A stretch of 64,000 bases of DNA from CALSMU01 sp965230225 (GTDB taxonomy: Bacteria; Bacteroidota; Bacteroidia; Flavobacteriales_D; Parvicellaceae), in assembly GCA_965230225.1 (NCBI GenBank), contig CBDDKM010000007.1:115782-179781 (forward strand), read 5' to 3'. The position numbers and the translations under genes are program-made. Of this stretch, positions 27,057-35,580 are shown piece by piece (the stretch's first letter is position 1; every line of letters begins with the position of its first letter). The notes under the pieces were generated by a model, which saw nothing but the letters and a program-made list of their open reading frames with translations, was not told the DNA's origin and made no database searches.

Positions 27057-28694
27057 ATGGTAAACCTTGTTATGAAACTCACTAACAGCCCTCTAATATT
27101 AGTAGGATTCTTAATCGCCACACCTACTCTTAGCTTCGCTCAAAAGGAAGCCCCTGAAAACTGGTTCAATCTTGATTATCAAAAAGACAACACTCGAGGA
27201 GTGAGTTCTGAAAGAGCTTATGAAGAGTTGTTGAAGGATAAAAAATCTACAGAAATTGTTGTTGCGGTTATTGATGCCGGTGTAGACATTCACCATGAAG
27301 ATTTACAAGGTAAAATCTGGGTAAATGAAGATGAAATCCCCAACAACGGAATTGACGATGATAAAAACGGATACATTGACGATGTAAACGGCTGGAATTT
27401 TATTGGAGGAAAAGATGGGAAGAATGTAGACAAGGATAACCTTGAAATGACCAGATATTATGTTACGTTAAGTAAGAAGTTTGATGGGAAGGAAAAAGGT
27501 GATGTTTCTAAAGAGGATAAGGATTTGTACAAAAAATACCTTGAATTAAAAGAGGAAATTACTGAAAAGAAAACCCACTACGAAAATGAGTTAAGAGGAA
27601 TGACTGCTTTTAAGTCGATGTTGGAACAAACTGAAAAGTCCATTGCTAAAGAGTTGAAAAAGGACGAGGTTACAGCAGAAGACTTGAAGAACTACCAAGT
27701 GGAGGATGAGAAAAAAATGAAAATGGTTAAAACCCTTGCAGCCTTAAAGGAAAGCAATGGGATGGACGAGATAGATGGGTACATCAGCTACCTTGAAGAC
27801 AACGTTAACTATTACTACAATACAGAGTTGGATACCAGAGAAATTGTTGGAGATAATTACGAAAACGTTTCTGAAATGTATTACGGTAACAACGATGTAA
27901 AAGGTCCGTTTAGTGACCACGGAACTCACGTTGCAGGAATCATTGCGGCCAACCGACACAATGATATTGGAATGAAAGGAGTATCGGAGAACGTAAAGAT
28001 TATGGTTCTCAGAACCATTCCTAATGGAGATGAAAGAGATAAGGATGTTGCCAACTCTGTATTCTATGCTGTAGACAATGGTGCCCAAATCATTAATATG
28101 AGCTTCGGTAAATCCTATTCTCCTTACAAATCGAGAGTGGACTCGGCCTTTGCCTATGCCGAATCTAAAGGAGTATTACTGGTACATGCTGCTGGTAATG
28201 AACATAAGAACATCGACAAGGTTAAAAACTTCCCTAACGATCAGCCAATAGATGGAGGAGCTAAATTTAGCACCTGGATCGAAGTTGGAGCATCTCACCA
28301 TGGAGATGATGAGCATTTCGTAGGTAACTTCTCCAATTACGGAGCTAACAATGTAGATATTTTTGCCCCTGGAGTACACATCTACTCCACCATGCCTGAA
28401 AATAAATATGAATCCATGAACGGAACCAGTATGGCATGTCCGGTTGTATCAGGTGTAGCTGCTTTAATCTGGTCTTACTACCCGGAGTTAACTGCTCAGG
28501 AATTAAAAGAGATTCTATTATCTTCTGCCGTAAACTACAGCAACAAGAAAATTAATATGCCTGGTACTAAAAAGCACAAAGGAGAGGAAGAATCATATAA
28601 AATGGTAAAGTTTGCAAAGCTTTCCGGAACCGGATCCATTGTAAATGCTTATGAAGGCTTAAAGAAAGCCGAGTCTATGAGCAAAGGAAGTTAA
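27057..28694 (+). CDS. S8 family (subtilisin-like) serine peptidase, exported
   Basis: I start at the ATG at 27057; another at 27072 (MKLTNSPLILVGFLIATPT) also gives a good signal peptide ending LSFAQ. The catalytic triad is visible as VIDAGVDIHHEDL (Asp near residue 72), DHGTHVAGIIAA (His near 289) and GTSMACPVVSGVAALIW (Ser near 457), with the oxyanion Asn in VHAAGNE. About 215 residues separate Asp and His; this charged, helical insertion (residues 120-265) is much longer than in subtilisin. The product is likely periplasmic or cell-surface. Confidence 0.92.
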   Translation: MVNLVMKLTNSPLILVGFLIATPTLSFAQKEAPENWFNLDYQKDNTRGVSSERAYEELLKDKKSTEIVVAVIDAGVDIHHEDLQGKIWVNEDEIPNNGIDDDKNGYIDDVNGWNFIGGKDGKNVDKDNLEMTRYYVTLSKKFDGKEKGDVSKEDKDLYKKYLELKEEITEKKTHYENELRGMTAFKSMLEQTEKSIAKELKKDEVTAEDLKNYQVEDEKKMKMVKTLAALKESNGMDEIDGYISYLEDNVNYYYNTELDTREIVGDNYENVSEMYYGNNDVKGPFSDHGTHVAGIIAANRHNDIGMKGVSENVKIMVLRTIPNGDERDKDVANSVFYAVDNGAQIINMSFGKSYSPYKSRVDSAFAYAESKGVLLVHAAGNEHKNIDKVKNFPNDQPIDGGAKFSTWIEVGASHHGDDEHFVGNFSNYGANNVDIFAPGVHIYSTMPENKYESMNGTSMACPVVSGVAALIWSYYPELTAQELKEILLSSAVNYSNKKINMPGTKKHKGEEESYKMVKFAKLSGTGSIVNAYEGLKKAESMSKGS

Positions 28695-29122
28695 CCGTCT
28701 TTTAAATCACTTTTTTCGAACGGATAGGAGTTGAAGGTTCCATGTGCCATGGCTACCATCTCTCCTTTTTGATTATAGGCCTCTCCCTGAGAAACTATAA
28801 TTCTATTCCCTTTTCTAACCACTTTTCCTACTCCTCTCAGTACATCTCCTTCGAAAATTGGCTGTAAGAAACTCACCTTATACTCTACTGTAGACACTAA
28901 CCTATTTTGCTCTAAAGCCACTGTTAGTGCCGGAATCCCTGCAACTGCATCCATAAAACCGGCCAGGGCTCCACCATGCATAGCCGTTTTGGTTGCCAAT
29001 AACTCTTTTTTCACCTCCAAATGATGAACCACATGCCCTGGTTCAATCACTTCGTAAGTCATCCCTAAGAACCTTCCAAAATTGTTGTACTTGTTGTAAA
29101 TCTCTAATATATCCATCGCCAC
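28691..29122 (-). CDS. PaaI-type hotdog-fold thioesterase
   Basis: The 143-residue protein carries the hotdog helix motif TAMHGGALAGFMDAVAG and the strand pattern VSTVEYKVSFLQPIFEGDVL of the PaaI/YbgC acyl-CoA thioesterase superfamily. The substrate cannot be read from sequence. It is convergent with the subtilase gene and the two stops share a TTAA. Confidence 0.85.
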   Translation of the reverse strand: MAMDILEIYNKYNNFGRFLGMTYEVIEPGHVVHHLEVKKELLATKTAMHGGALAGFMDAVAGIPALTVALEQNRLVSTVEYKVSFLQPIFEGDVLRGVGKVVRKGNRIIVSQGEAYNQKGEMVAMAHGTFNSYPFEKSDLKDG

Positions 29123-29189
29123 TTGGTTTATGGATGCAAATTAACTAAACATTGTTCGAAAAATACGTTTTCAGTTTTTATAATTATAG

Positions 29190-29197
29190 TACTTTTG
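29190..29197 (+). promoter_or_regulatory. -7 promoter element (TAnnTTTG type) of thrS operon
   Basis: TACTTTTG matches the Bacteroidota -7 consensus exactly and lies 20 bases upstream of the thrS ATG. No clear TTG at the -33 position was found. Confidence 0.45.
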
Positions 29198-29217
29198 CGC
29201 ATCAAACTATTTGAAAA

Positions 29218-31164
29218 ATGATAAAAGTAACCCTACCTGACGGAAGTGTTAGAGAATATGAAAACGGAACTACATCGTGGGATGTAGCAAAAAGCATTAG
29301 TGAAGGATTGGCTAGAAATGTTCTGGCTGCAGAAGTAAATGGAGAAGTATGGGACTTAACCCGACCGTTAACAGGAGACTCTACCGTTAGTCTTTTATCG
29401 TTTAGAGATAAGGGAGGAAAATCTACTATGTGGCACAGTTCTGCCCATTTAATGGCAGAAGCTCTGGAGTTTTATTACCCAGGAATTAAATTGGCCATCG
29501 GACCTCCAATCGAAAATGGTTTTTACTACGATGTAGATTTCATGGACCACGAGATTCATGAGAAAGATTTGAAAAAAGTAGAGGACAAAATGTTGGAATT
29601 GGCTCGTGAGAAAAATGAGTATATCCGTAAAGACATGTCTAAAGCTGATGCCATTCAGTATTTTACTGAAAAGGACGACGAATACAAATTGGAATTGATC
29701 GAAGGACTAAACGACGGTGAAATTACTTTCTACGAGCAAGGAAAGTTTGTTGATTTATGTCGTGGACCTCACCTACCTCATACCGGATACATTAAAGCGG
29801 TTAAATTGCTAAACATTGCCGGAGCTTATTGGAGAGGTGACGAAAACAGAAAACAATTGACCAGGATTTACGGTATTACTTTCCAGAAGAACAAAGAGCT
29901 GAAGGAATACCTTCACATGTTAGAGGAAGCTAAAAAGCGTGATCACCGTAAGCTTGGAAAAGAATTAGAGTTATTTGCCTTCTCTCAACGAGTGGGAATG
30001 GGACTACCTATGTGGCTACCGAAAGGAGCTGCCCTTAGAGAGCGCTTAATTGAGTTTATGAAAACTGCTCAAATTAAAGCTGGTTACTCTCCTGTTGTTA
30101 GCCCGCACATTGGTCACAAAGACCTATACGTTTGTTCAGGACACTACGAAAAATATGGAGCGGATTCGTTCCAACCAATCAATACTCCTCATGAGGGAGA
30201 AGAGTTCTTGCTAAAACCAATGAACTGTCCTCACCATTGTGAGATTTATAAGGCTAGCCCTAAATCATACAAAGACTTACCAATTAGATATGCTGAATTT
30301 GGTACGGTATATCGTTATGAGCAGAGTGGAGAACTACATGGGTTAACCAGAGTTAGAGGGTTTACACAAGACGATGCTCACATTTTCTGCAGACAAGATC
30401 AGGTAAAAGAGGAGTTCAAAAAAGTTATTGATTTGGTAATGTATGTATTCCAGGCGCTAGACTTTAAAGATTTTGTGGCTCAGGTTTCTTTAAGAGATCA
30501 AGATGATCACTCTAAATATATTGGCTCTGAAGAGAACTGGGATAAAGCCGAAAATGCTATTATCGAAGCTGCTGCTGAAAAAGGACTTGAAACCGTTGTT
30601 GAATACGGAGAAGCTGCATTCTACGGACCAAAGTTAGACTTTATGGTGAAGGATGCATTGGGAAGAAGCTGGCAGTTGGGTACTATCCAGGTGGACTACA
30701 ACTTACCAGAAAGATTTGAATTGGATTACGTTGGTTCTGACAACCAAAAACATCGTCCGGTTATGATTCATCGTGCGCCTTTTGGGTCGCTGGAAAGATT
30801 CATTGCGGTGTTAATTGAACACACTGCCGGTAAGTTCCCATTGTGGTTAAACCCAGAGCAATTAACCATCTTACCGATTAGCGATAAATACAATGATTAT
30901 GCAAAGGATGTTTTGAATTTGCTAAATAATTACGATATTCGCGGACTTGTTGACGAGAGAAACGAGAAAGTTGGTAAGAAAATCAGGGATGCAGAAGTTA
31001 ACAAAATCCCTTATATGCTTATCGTTGGAGAGAATGAGGCGAAGGAAAATAAAGTTTCTGTACGTAAGCAAGGACATGGTGATTTAGGGACATTTACCAT
31101 TGAAGAATGTGCTAAAATCATCCAGGATGAGATAGATGAAAAATTAATTCAGTTCGCTGAATAA
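29218..31164 (+). CDS. thrS: Threonyl-tRNA synthetase
   Basis: The 648-residue class II synthetase has an N-terminal TGS domain (residues 1-60), the editing-domain HSSAHLMAEAL motif near 74, the zinc-binding core (KPMNCPHHCEIY near 340, RYAEFGTVYRYEQSG, RGFTQDDAHIFC) and motif 3 (HRAPFGSLERFIAVLIEH near 520), followed by the anticodon-binding domain. It charges tRNA-Thr. It heads the conserved thrS-infC-rpmI-rplT cluster. Confidence 0.97.
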   Translation: MIKVTLPDGSVREYENGTTSWDVAKSISEGLARNVLAAEVNGEVWDLTRPLTGDSTVSLLSFRDKGGKSTMWHSSAHLMAEALEFYYPGIKLAIGPPIENGFYYDVDFMDHEIHEKDLKKVEDKMLELAREKNEYIRKDMSKADAIQYFTEKDDEYKLELIEGLNDGEITFYEQGKFVDLCRGPHLPHTGYIKAVKLLNIAGAYWRGDENRKQLTRIYGITFQKNKELKEYLHMLEEAKKRDHRKLGKELELFAFSQRVGMGLPMWLPKGAALRERLIEFMKTAQIKAGYSPVVSPHIGHKDLYVCSGHYEKYGADSFQPINTPHEGEEFLLKPMNCPHHCEIYKASPKSYKDLPIRYAEFGTVYRYEQSGELHGLTRVRGFTQDDAHIFCRQDQVKEEFKKVIDLVMYVFQALDFKDFVAQVSLRDQDDHSKYIGSEENWDKAENAIIEAAAEKGLETVVEYGEAAFYGPKLDFMVKDALGRSWQLGTIQVDYNLPERFELDYVGSDNQKHRPVMIHRAPFGSLERFIAVLIEHTAGKFPLWLNPEQLTILPISDKYNDYAKDVLNLLNNYDIRGLVDERNEKVGKKIRDAEVNKIPYMLIVGENEAKENKVSVRKQGHGDLGTFTIEECAKIIQDEIDEKLIQFAE

Positions 31165-31196
31165 TATATAGTGACGTTAAATTAAAGTAAAAAGCT

Positions 31197-31748
31197 ATTA
31201 GACCTAGAAGAAGAAAACCGAGAGGCGGAAGAGTCATCAAAGAAGATGCTCACAGAATCAACGAGCGAATTCGTGTACCTGAAGTACGTGTTGTAGGTGA
31301 AGGTATCGAACAAGGGATTTACAAAACCCCTCAGGCCTTACGTATGGCCGAAGAAAAGGAATTGGACTTAGTTGAGATTTCCCCTAACGCAAAGCCACCG
31401 GTATGTAAAATTATCGATTACAAGAAATTCTTATACGAGCAAAAGAAACGTGATAAGGAATTGAAGTCGAAGCAAACCAAAGTGGTTATTAAGGAAATCA
31501 GATTTGGGCCTAATACTGACGATCACGATTTTGAGTTTAAACTTAAGCATGCCAGAAGCTTTCTGGAAGACGGTGCAAAAGTTAAAGCTTATGTGTTCTT
31601 TAAAGGAAGAACAATTGTATTTAAAGACAGAGGTGAGATTTTATTGTTGAAATTCGCTCAGGCTGTTGAAGATTTAGGAGTTGTAGAACAAATGCCAAAA
31701 CTTCAAGGTAAGCGAATGATCATGATGATCAACCCTAAAAAGAAATAA
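31197..31748 (+). CDS. infC: Translation initiation factor IF-3, starting at AUU
   Basis: The IF-3 N-terminal domain begins well before the first in-frame ATG (31344): the frame reads PRRRKPRGGRVIKEDAHRIN from 31203. A TAA at 31188-31190 closes the frame upstream, leaving AAA-GCT-ATT before the conserved sequence, so ATT at 31197 is the only plausible start and gives 183 residues, the normal length. An AUU start is known for infC in other bacteria, where it lets IF-3 repress its own synthesis by rejecting non-standard starts. The C-terminal domain (KEIRFGPNTDDHDFEFKLKH, GRTIVFKDRGEILL) is intact. Confidence 0.96.
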   Translation: MRPRRRKPRGGRVIKEDAHRINERIRVPEVRVVGEGIEQGIYKTPQALRMAEEKELDLVEISPNAKPPVCKIIDYKKFLYEQKKRDKELKSKQTKVVIKEIRFGPNTDDHDFEFKLKHARSFLEDGAKVKAYVFFKGRTIVFKDRGEILLLKFAQAVEDLGVVEQMPKLQGKRMIMMINPKKK

Positions 31749-31778
31749 GTAAGTAATAACAACAAAACATAGAGCGAA

Positions 31779-31973
31779 ATGCCAAAAATGAAAACTAAAT
31801 CTAGTGCCAAAAAACGTTTCAAGTTTACTGGTTCTGGAAAAATCAAAAGAAAGCACGCTTACAAAAGTCACATTTTGACTAAGAAAGGAACCAAGCAAAA
31901 GAGAAACTTAACTAAAGCTGGATTGGTTCATAAAAGCGACGTTAAAAACATTAAAGTTCAATTATTAGCGTAA
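31779..31973 (+). CDS. rpmI: 50S ribosomal protein L35
   Basis: The 64-residue basic protein has the L35 pattern (MPKMKTKSSAKKRFKFTGSG, KIKRKHAYKSHILT). It binds 23S rRNA in the large subunit. It lies between infC and rplT in the standard order. Confidence 0.97.
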   Translation: MPKMKTKSSAKKRFKFTGSGKIKRKHAYKSHILTKKGTKQKRNLTKAGLVHKSDVKNIKVQLLA

Positions 31974-32072
31974 TTGAGCTATTAGGTTTAAGTAAAAAGT
32001 ATTAACCAGGTAATTAGTAATTAAATTATTGAGATCCGAAAAGGACACTGATTACCAAAAAAACTTAAAGAA
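31974..32072 (+). promoter_or_regulatory. rpmI-rplT spacer with a possible long-range stem
   Basis: The 99-base spacer contains GGTAAT at 32009-32014 and ATTACC at 32051-32056, with GTAATTA repeats between, so it can fold back just before rplT. L20 represses its own operon through a leader structure in other bacteria, but I could not recognise that specific motif here. Confidence 0.25.
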
Positions 32073-32417
32073 ATGCCAAGATCAACAAACAGTGTAGCTA
32101 GTAGAGCTAGAAGAAAAAAGATTTTAAAACTTGCGAAAGGTTATTTTGGACGTAGAAAAAACGTTTATACAGTAGCTAAAAACGCAGTTGAAAGAGGACA
32201 AAACTTTGCTTACAGAGATAGAAAGCAAAAGAAAAGAACTTTCCGTTCACTTTGGATTACTCGTATTAATGCGGGAGCTAGAGAACACGGAATGAGCTAC
32301 TCAGAATTCATGGGGAAAGTAAATGCTAAAGGAATCGAATTGAACAGAAAAGTTCTTGCAGACTTAGCAATGAATAATCCAGAAGCTTTTAAAGCAGTAG
32401 TAGACGCAGTAAAATAG
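32073..32417 (+). CDS. rplT: 50S ribosomal protein L20
   Basis: The 114-residue protein opens MPRSTNSVASRARRKKILK and contains GYFGRRKNVYTVAKNAVERG and FRSLWITRINAGAREHGMSY, all typical of L20. It is needed for early large-subunit assembly. It is the last gene of the operon and is followed by a terminator. Confidence 0.97.
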   Translation: MPRSTNSVASRARRKKILKLAKGYFGRRKNVYTVAKNAVERGQNFAYRDRKQKKRTFRSLWITRINAGAREHGMSYSEFMGKVNAKGIELNRKVLADLAMNNPEAFKAVVDAVK

Positions 32418-32444
32418 ATTATAAAAACTTGTTATTACTTACGG

Positions 32445-32473
32445 AAAAGGAGGTCAATTGACCTCCTTTTTTT
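32445..32473 (+). terminator. Terminator of the thrS-rplT operon
   Basis: A 26-base perfect palindrome with arms AAAAGGAGGTCAA and its complement is followed by a T run. Because it is symmetrical with A and T at both ends, it may act in both directions. Confidence 0.85.
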
Positions 32474-32478
32474 ATGCA

Positions 32479-32504
32479 TAAAAAAGGGAACATTTCTGTT
32501 CCCC
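32479..32504 (-). terminator. Terminator of the TPR lipoprotein gene
   Basis: On the - strand the stem GGGAAC/GTTCCC with a six-base loop is followed by six T. It lies just beyond the stop of the convergent gene. Confidence 0.75.
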
Positions 32505-32522
32505 TAAATATTAAGTTTCTTC

Positions 32523-33590
32523 TTACATAGAATTCAGTGCATCCAGTGCCGGCATATATCCAGGCTCAATCTCAAGTGCTCTGTGATACTGTGCCTTTGC
32601 CGCTTCGTTATCTCCCTTTACCTGATACTGGATCCCTAGATTATAGATAGCCTGAACATAGTTTGGGTTTAACTCAATGGCCTTGTTAAAATTGTCTATA
32701 GCACCTTGTAAGGTAGTATCCTTAGACATTTGCTCCATGGCATCATCATACTGTCCAATGTAGGTATTACCTATATTAAAATAAGCCTCCTCGAAAGTAG
32801 GATCAATTTCAACAATTTTTTCAAATGACTTTCTAGCATCAGAAAATTGTCCGCTAAAGTGATAAAATAAACCTTTGTTTCTCAGCGCCTCAATACTGTT
32901 CGAATTAAGGTCCAGAGCTGCATTATAGTAGGTAAGAGCTAGTTCATCGCCTTTACTGGCATATAAGGTCCCTAAACGAACATAAGCATTGTAATACCCA
33001 GCATCTTTTTCGATTGCTGTTTGATAGGAAGACTCTGCTAATTTGAAGTTCCCTACTTTTTCATAAATCTCTCCCTTAACGAAATATGGACGAGCCAATT
33101 GATCGTTCATCTTCATTACGGAGTTTACATTTTTCATCGCATCATTAATGCTGGAGTCTGCCAATTGAATCTCCGCCAATAATAAATAAGCATCGAAATT
33201 GGAAGAGTCTAACTCAATGGCATAGTTACAATAAACTTTGGTTTCATCCAGTAAATACAAATCCCACTTATACATGGCTGCTTTATACAGAATTTCGGCT
33301 TTAGTATAATTGATGGATGATGTTTCAGGAGCTAATTTAAGCGCTCTGTTAATGTCGTCAATGGCCTTGTCAAACTCGTATTTATCCTGATAGTATATTG
33401 CCCTTTTGTAATAACCATTAGGGCTTTCCGGATTAGATATGATGTCTTTTTCTATTTCTTCTAAAGGATCAACATCGATCACTACCTCCTCCTCTACTAT
33501 TTGAGTTTCATTCTCTGTAGTAGGTTCCTCCTTATTTTCTGTGCCACAAGCTGCTAAAAACAGCAACACTATCCAGCTTAACTTTCTCAT
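32523..33590 (-). CDS. TPR-repeat lipoprotein
   Basis: A lipoprotein signal (MRKLSWIVLLFLAACG, lipobox LAAC) and an acidic linker are followed by eight to nine TPR units through residue 350 (YYKRAIYYQDKYEFDKAID, YNAYVRLGTLYASKGDELA, FNIGNTYIGQYDDAMEQ, YNLGIQYQVKGDNEAAKAQY). It is probably anchored in a membrane facing the periplasm and serves as a protein-binding scaffold; the partner is unknown. It follows recA on the same strand, separated by a terminator-like hairpin. Confidence 0.85.
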   Translation of the reverse strand: MRKLSWIVLLFLAACGTENKEEPTTENETQIVEEEVVIDVDPLEEIEKDIISNPESPNGYYKRAIYYQDKYEFDKAIDDINRALKLAPETSSINYTKAEILYKAAMYKWDLYLLDETKVYCNYAIELDSSNFDAYLLLAEIQLADSSINDAMKNVNSVMKMNDQLARPYFVKGEIYEKVGNFKLAESSYQTAIEKDAGYYNAYVRLGTLYASKGDELALTYYNAALDLNSNSIEALRNKGLFYHFSGQFSDARKSFEKIVEIDPTFEEAYFNIGNTYIGQYDDAMEQMSKDTTLQGAIDNFNKAIELNPNYVQAIYNLGIQYQVKGDNEAAKAQYHRALEIEPGYMPALDALNSM

Positions 33591-33594
33591 GAAA

Positions 33595-33638
33595 TAAAAT
33601 TAAAATCCCGTTCTCACCCAAATCAGGTGGAACGGGAT
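33595..33638 (-). terminator. Probable terminator after recA
   Basis: On the - strand ATCCCGTTC pairs with GAACGGGAT (33605-33638) and is followed by TTTAATTTTA. It lies between recA and the TPR lipoprotein start, so it could also attenuate read-through into that gene. Confidence 0.65.
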
Positions 33639-33692
33639 AAATATAACGATAATAATTCTTTAGAATTCTACCTCAAAATAAGTTATAACAAC

Positions 33693-34685
33693 CTATCCTA
33701 AAGCTTCTACGATCTTCGCTTCTAATTCTTCCATTAACTCAGGGTTGTCGTTAAGGATTTCTTTAACGGCATCTTTCCCCTGACCAAGCTTAGTTTCTCC
33801 GTAGCTGTACCAGGAACCACTTTTCTTAATTACTTCGAACTCAACACCAAGATCAATGATTTCTCCAATTTTAGAGATTCCTTCTCCGTACATGATATCA
33901 AACTCTGCAGTTTTAAATGGAGGAGCTACTTTGTTTTTCACCACCTTCACTCTGGTACGGTTACCAATTACCTGATCAGAGTTTTTAATCTGAGTAGATC
34001 TTCTAATGTCCATACGAACTGAAGCATAAAACTTCAATGCGTTACCCCCAGTAGTTGTTTCAGGGTTTCCGAACATAACACCAATTTTTTCTCTCAACTG
34101 GTTAATGAAAATACAGCAGGTATTTGCTTTGTTAATCGACCCAGTAAGCTTTCTTAGTGCTTTAGACATTAACCTTGCTTGTAGTCCCATTTGGCTATCT
34201 CCCATTTCTCCCTCGATCTCCGCTTTAGGAGTTAAGGCAGCTACGGAATCAATTACCAAAATATCAATTGCTCCAGAACGAATCAGGTTATCTGCAATTT
34301 CCAATGCTTGCTCACCATTGTCCGGTTGCGCAATTAATAGGTTATCTACATCAACACCAAGGTCTTTTGCGTAAAACTGATCGAATGCGTGCTCTGCATC
34401 CACAATTGCTGCAATACCTCCACTCTTTTGACACTCAGCAATTGCATGAATGGCCAATGTTGTTTTACCAGATGATTCAGGTCCGTAAATCTCTACGATT
34501 CTTCCCTTTGGGTATCCACCTACTCCAAGAGCTCTATTGATGGTAACCGACCCTGAAGAAATTACCTCTAATTCCTCAACTGCATCATCACCTAACCTCA
34601 TTACGGTTCCTTTTCCGTAAGATTTATCTAATCTGTCTAACGTTGCTTGCAACGCTTTTAATTTTTCTTTACTTGCTTCTGCCAT
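33693..34685 (-). CDS. recA: Recombinase RecA
   Basis: The 330-residue protein has the P-loop GPESSGKTT at residues 68-76, the DNA-binding and filament motifs (LVIDSVAALTPKAEIEGEMG, CIFINQLREKIGVMFGNPE, TTGGNALKFYASVRMDIRR) and the C-terminal domain. It forms filaments on single-stranded DNA for strand exchange and SOS induction. An inverted repeat sits directly upstream of the start. Confidence 0.98.
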   Translation of the reverse strand: MAEASKEKLKALQATLDRLDKSYGKGTVMRLGDDAVEELEVISSGSVTINRALGVGGYPKGRIVEIYGPESSGKTTLAIHAIAECQKSGGIAAIVDAEHAFDQFYAKDLGVDVDNLLIAQPDNGEQALEIADNLIRSGAIDILVIDSVAALTPKAEIEGEMGDSQMGLQARLMSKALRKLTGSINKANTCCIFINQLREKIGVMFGNPETTTGGNALKFYASVRMDIRRSTQIKNSDQVIGNRTRVKVVKNKVAPPFKTAEFDIMYGEGISKIGEIIDLGVEFEVIKKSGSWYSYGETKLGQGKDAVKEILNDNPELMEELEAKIVEALG

Positions 34686-34704
34686 TTTAATTTGTTTTTA
34701 CACA

Positions 34705-34729
34705 AGATTACGGGAGTAGATCGTAATCT
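34705..34729 (-). promoter_or_regulatory. Inverted repeat upstream of recA (candidate operator or leader stem)
   Basis: AGATTACG and CGTAATCT form a perfect 8-bp inverted repeat with a 9-base spacer, ending about 20 bases before the recA ATG. Symmetry and position suit a LexA-type operator, but the sequence does not match the E. coli or B. subtilis boxes. Confidence 0.45.
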
Positions 34730-34745
34730 ATTTACGTACTGAATT

Positions 34746-35210
34746 TTATTCTCCGATTGCTTCCAGAATTTGCTCTGTATGCAGCTTGGTTTTTACCTTT
34801 TCAAATATTTTAGTAATCACTCCTTCCCCATTAATAATGAAGGTTTTTCGGTAAATACCATCGAACTCTCTACCCATAAACTTTTTAGGTCCCCAACATC
34901 CATAAGCATTGATGATGGTTTTCTCCTCATCCGCAATCAATGGAAAAGGTAAGTTTTGCTTGGCAATAAAGTTTTGATGTCTTTTTTGAGAATCGGCGCT
35001 AACACCTACCACAGCATAATCTTTAGACAACCACATTTCGTAGTTATCTCTTAAATTACAAGCCTGCATTGTGCAACCCGGAGTACTATCTTTAGGATAG
35101 AAATACAGAATCAGATTTTTCCCGGCGAAATCCGCCAGTTTAATCTCTTTTCCATTTTCATCTACCCCTTTAAAATCAGGTGCTTTATCACCTTCTTTAA
35201 GTTCAATCAT
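34746..35210 (-). CDS. bcp: Thioredoxin-dependent thiol peroxidase (BCP-type peroxiredoxin)
   Basis: I start at the ATG at 35210 (MIELKEGDKAPDFKG), which matches the family better than an extension of eight residues. The peroxidatic Cys lies in DSTPGCTMQACNLRDNY with the resolving Cys five residues later, the atypical two-cysteine form of BCP/PrxQ. GVSADSQKRHQNFI and FPLIADEEKTI follow. It reduces hydroperoxides in the cytoplasm using thioredoxin. Confidence 0.93.
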   Translation of the reverse strand: MIELKEGDKAPDFKGVDENGKEIKLADFAGKNLILYFYPKDSTPGCTMQACNLRDNYEMWLSKDYAVVGVSADSQKRHQNFIAKQNLPFPLIADEEKTIINAYGCWGPKKFMGREFDGIYRKTFIINGEGVITKIFEKVKTKLHTEQILEAIGE

Positions 35211-35299
35211 TGTTTTTGTTTTTTTGCATAACAAAGAAGCGAAGTTTACCCCGTTTTATCAATTTTGTAGCTGTCAATTTTTCAACAATTCACCTTTTT

Positions 35300-35334
35300 T
35301 AGACAATAGACATTAGATATTAGACTTTAGATAC
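35300..35334 (+). repeat. Heptad array TAGAYNN (five units)
   Basis: Five contiguous 7-bp units: TAGACAA, TAGACAT, TAGATAT, TAGACTT, TAGATAC. The unit equals that at 3214-3248, but no GNRA hairpin follows. Confidence 0.75.
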
Positions 35335-35420
35335 TATAGGCATTTCAAGTACTCCAAGTATTTTAGGCACTTTAAGTATAAATAATGAGTAGAGAGTGTG
35401 AGTATTGAGAGAAGCTTGGC

Positions 35421-35448
35421 TAGATATTAGATACTAGACTCTAATCTC
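35421..35448 (+). repeat. Heptad array TAGAYNN (three to four units)
   Basis: TAGATAT, TAGATAC, TAGACTC and a degenerate TAATCTC are contiguous, 87 bases after the first array in this gap. Confidence 0.65.
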
Positions 35449-35580
35449 TTTAACTTCTTAACTTTTCCACTCTTCAACTTCTTCCACTCTCTCAACTCTT
35501 ATTTGTTGAAAGCAATAAATGAACTCATTCGAAGAGGTATTATAATTTCCTTTCTTTGAAGAAACCAGTAACATCTAATT

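Larger units (their letters stand above)
35211..35580. other. 370-base gap with two heptad arrays and a pyrimidine tract
   Basis: No gene is visible. The gap holds heptad arrays at 35300-35334 and 35421-35448, a stretch rich in short CAAGTA-like units between them, and at 35450-35512 a strand composed mostly of C and T (units such as CTTCTTAACTTTTCC). The murQ promoter must lie in the last part. Confidence 0.6.
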
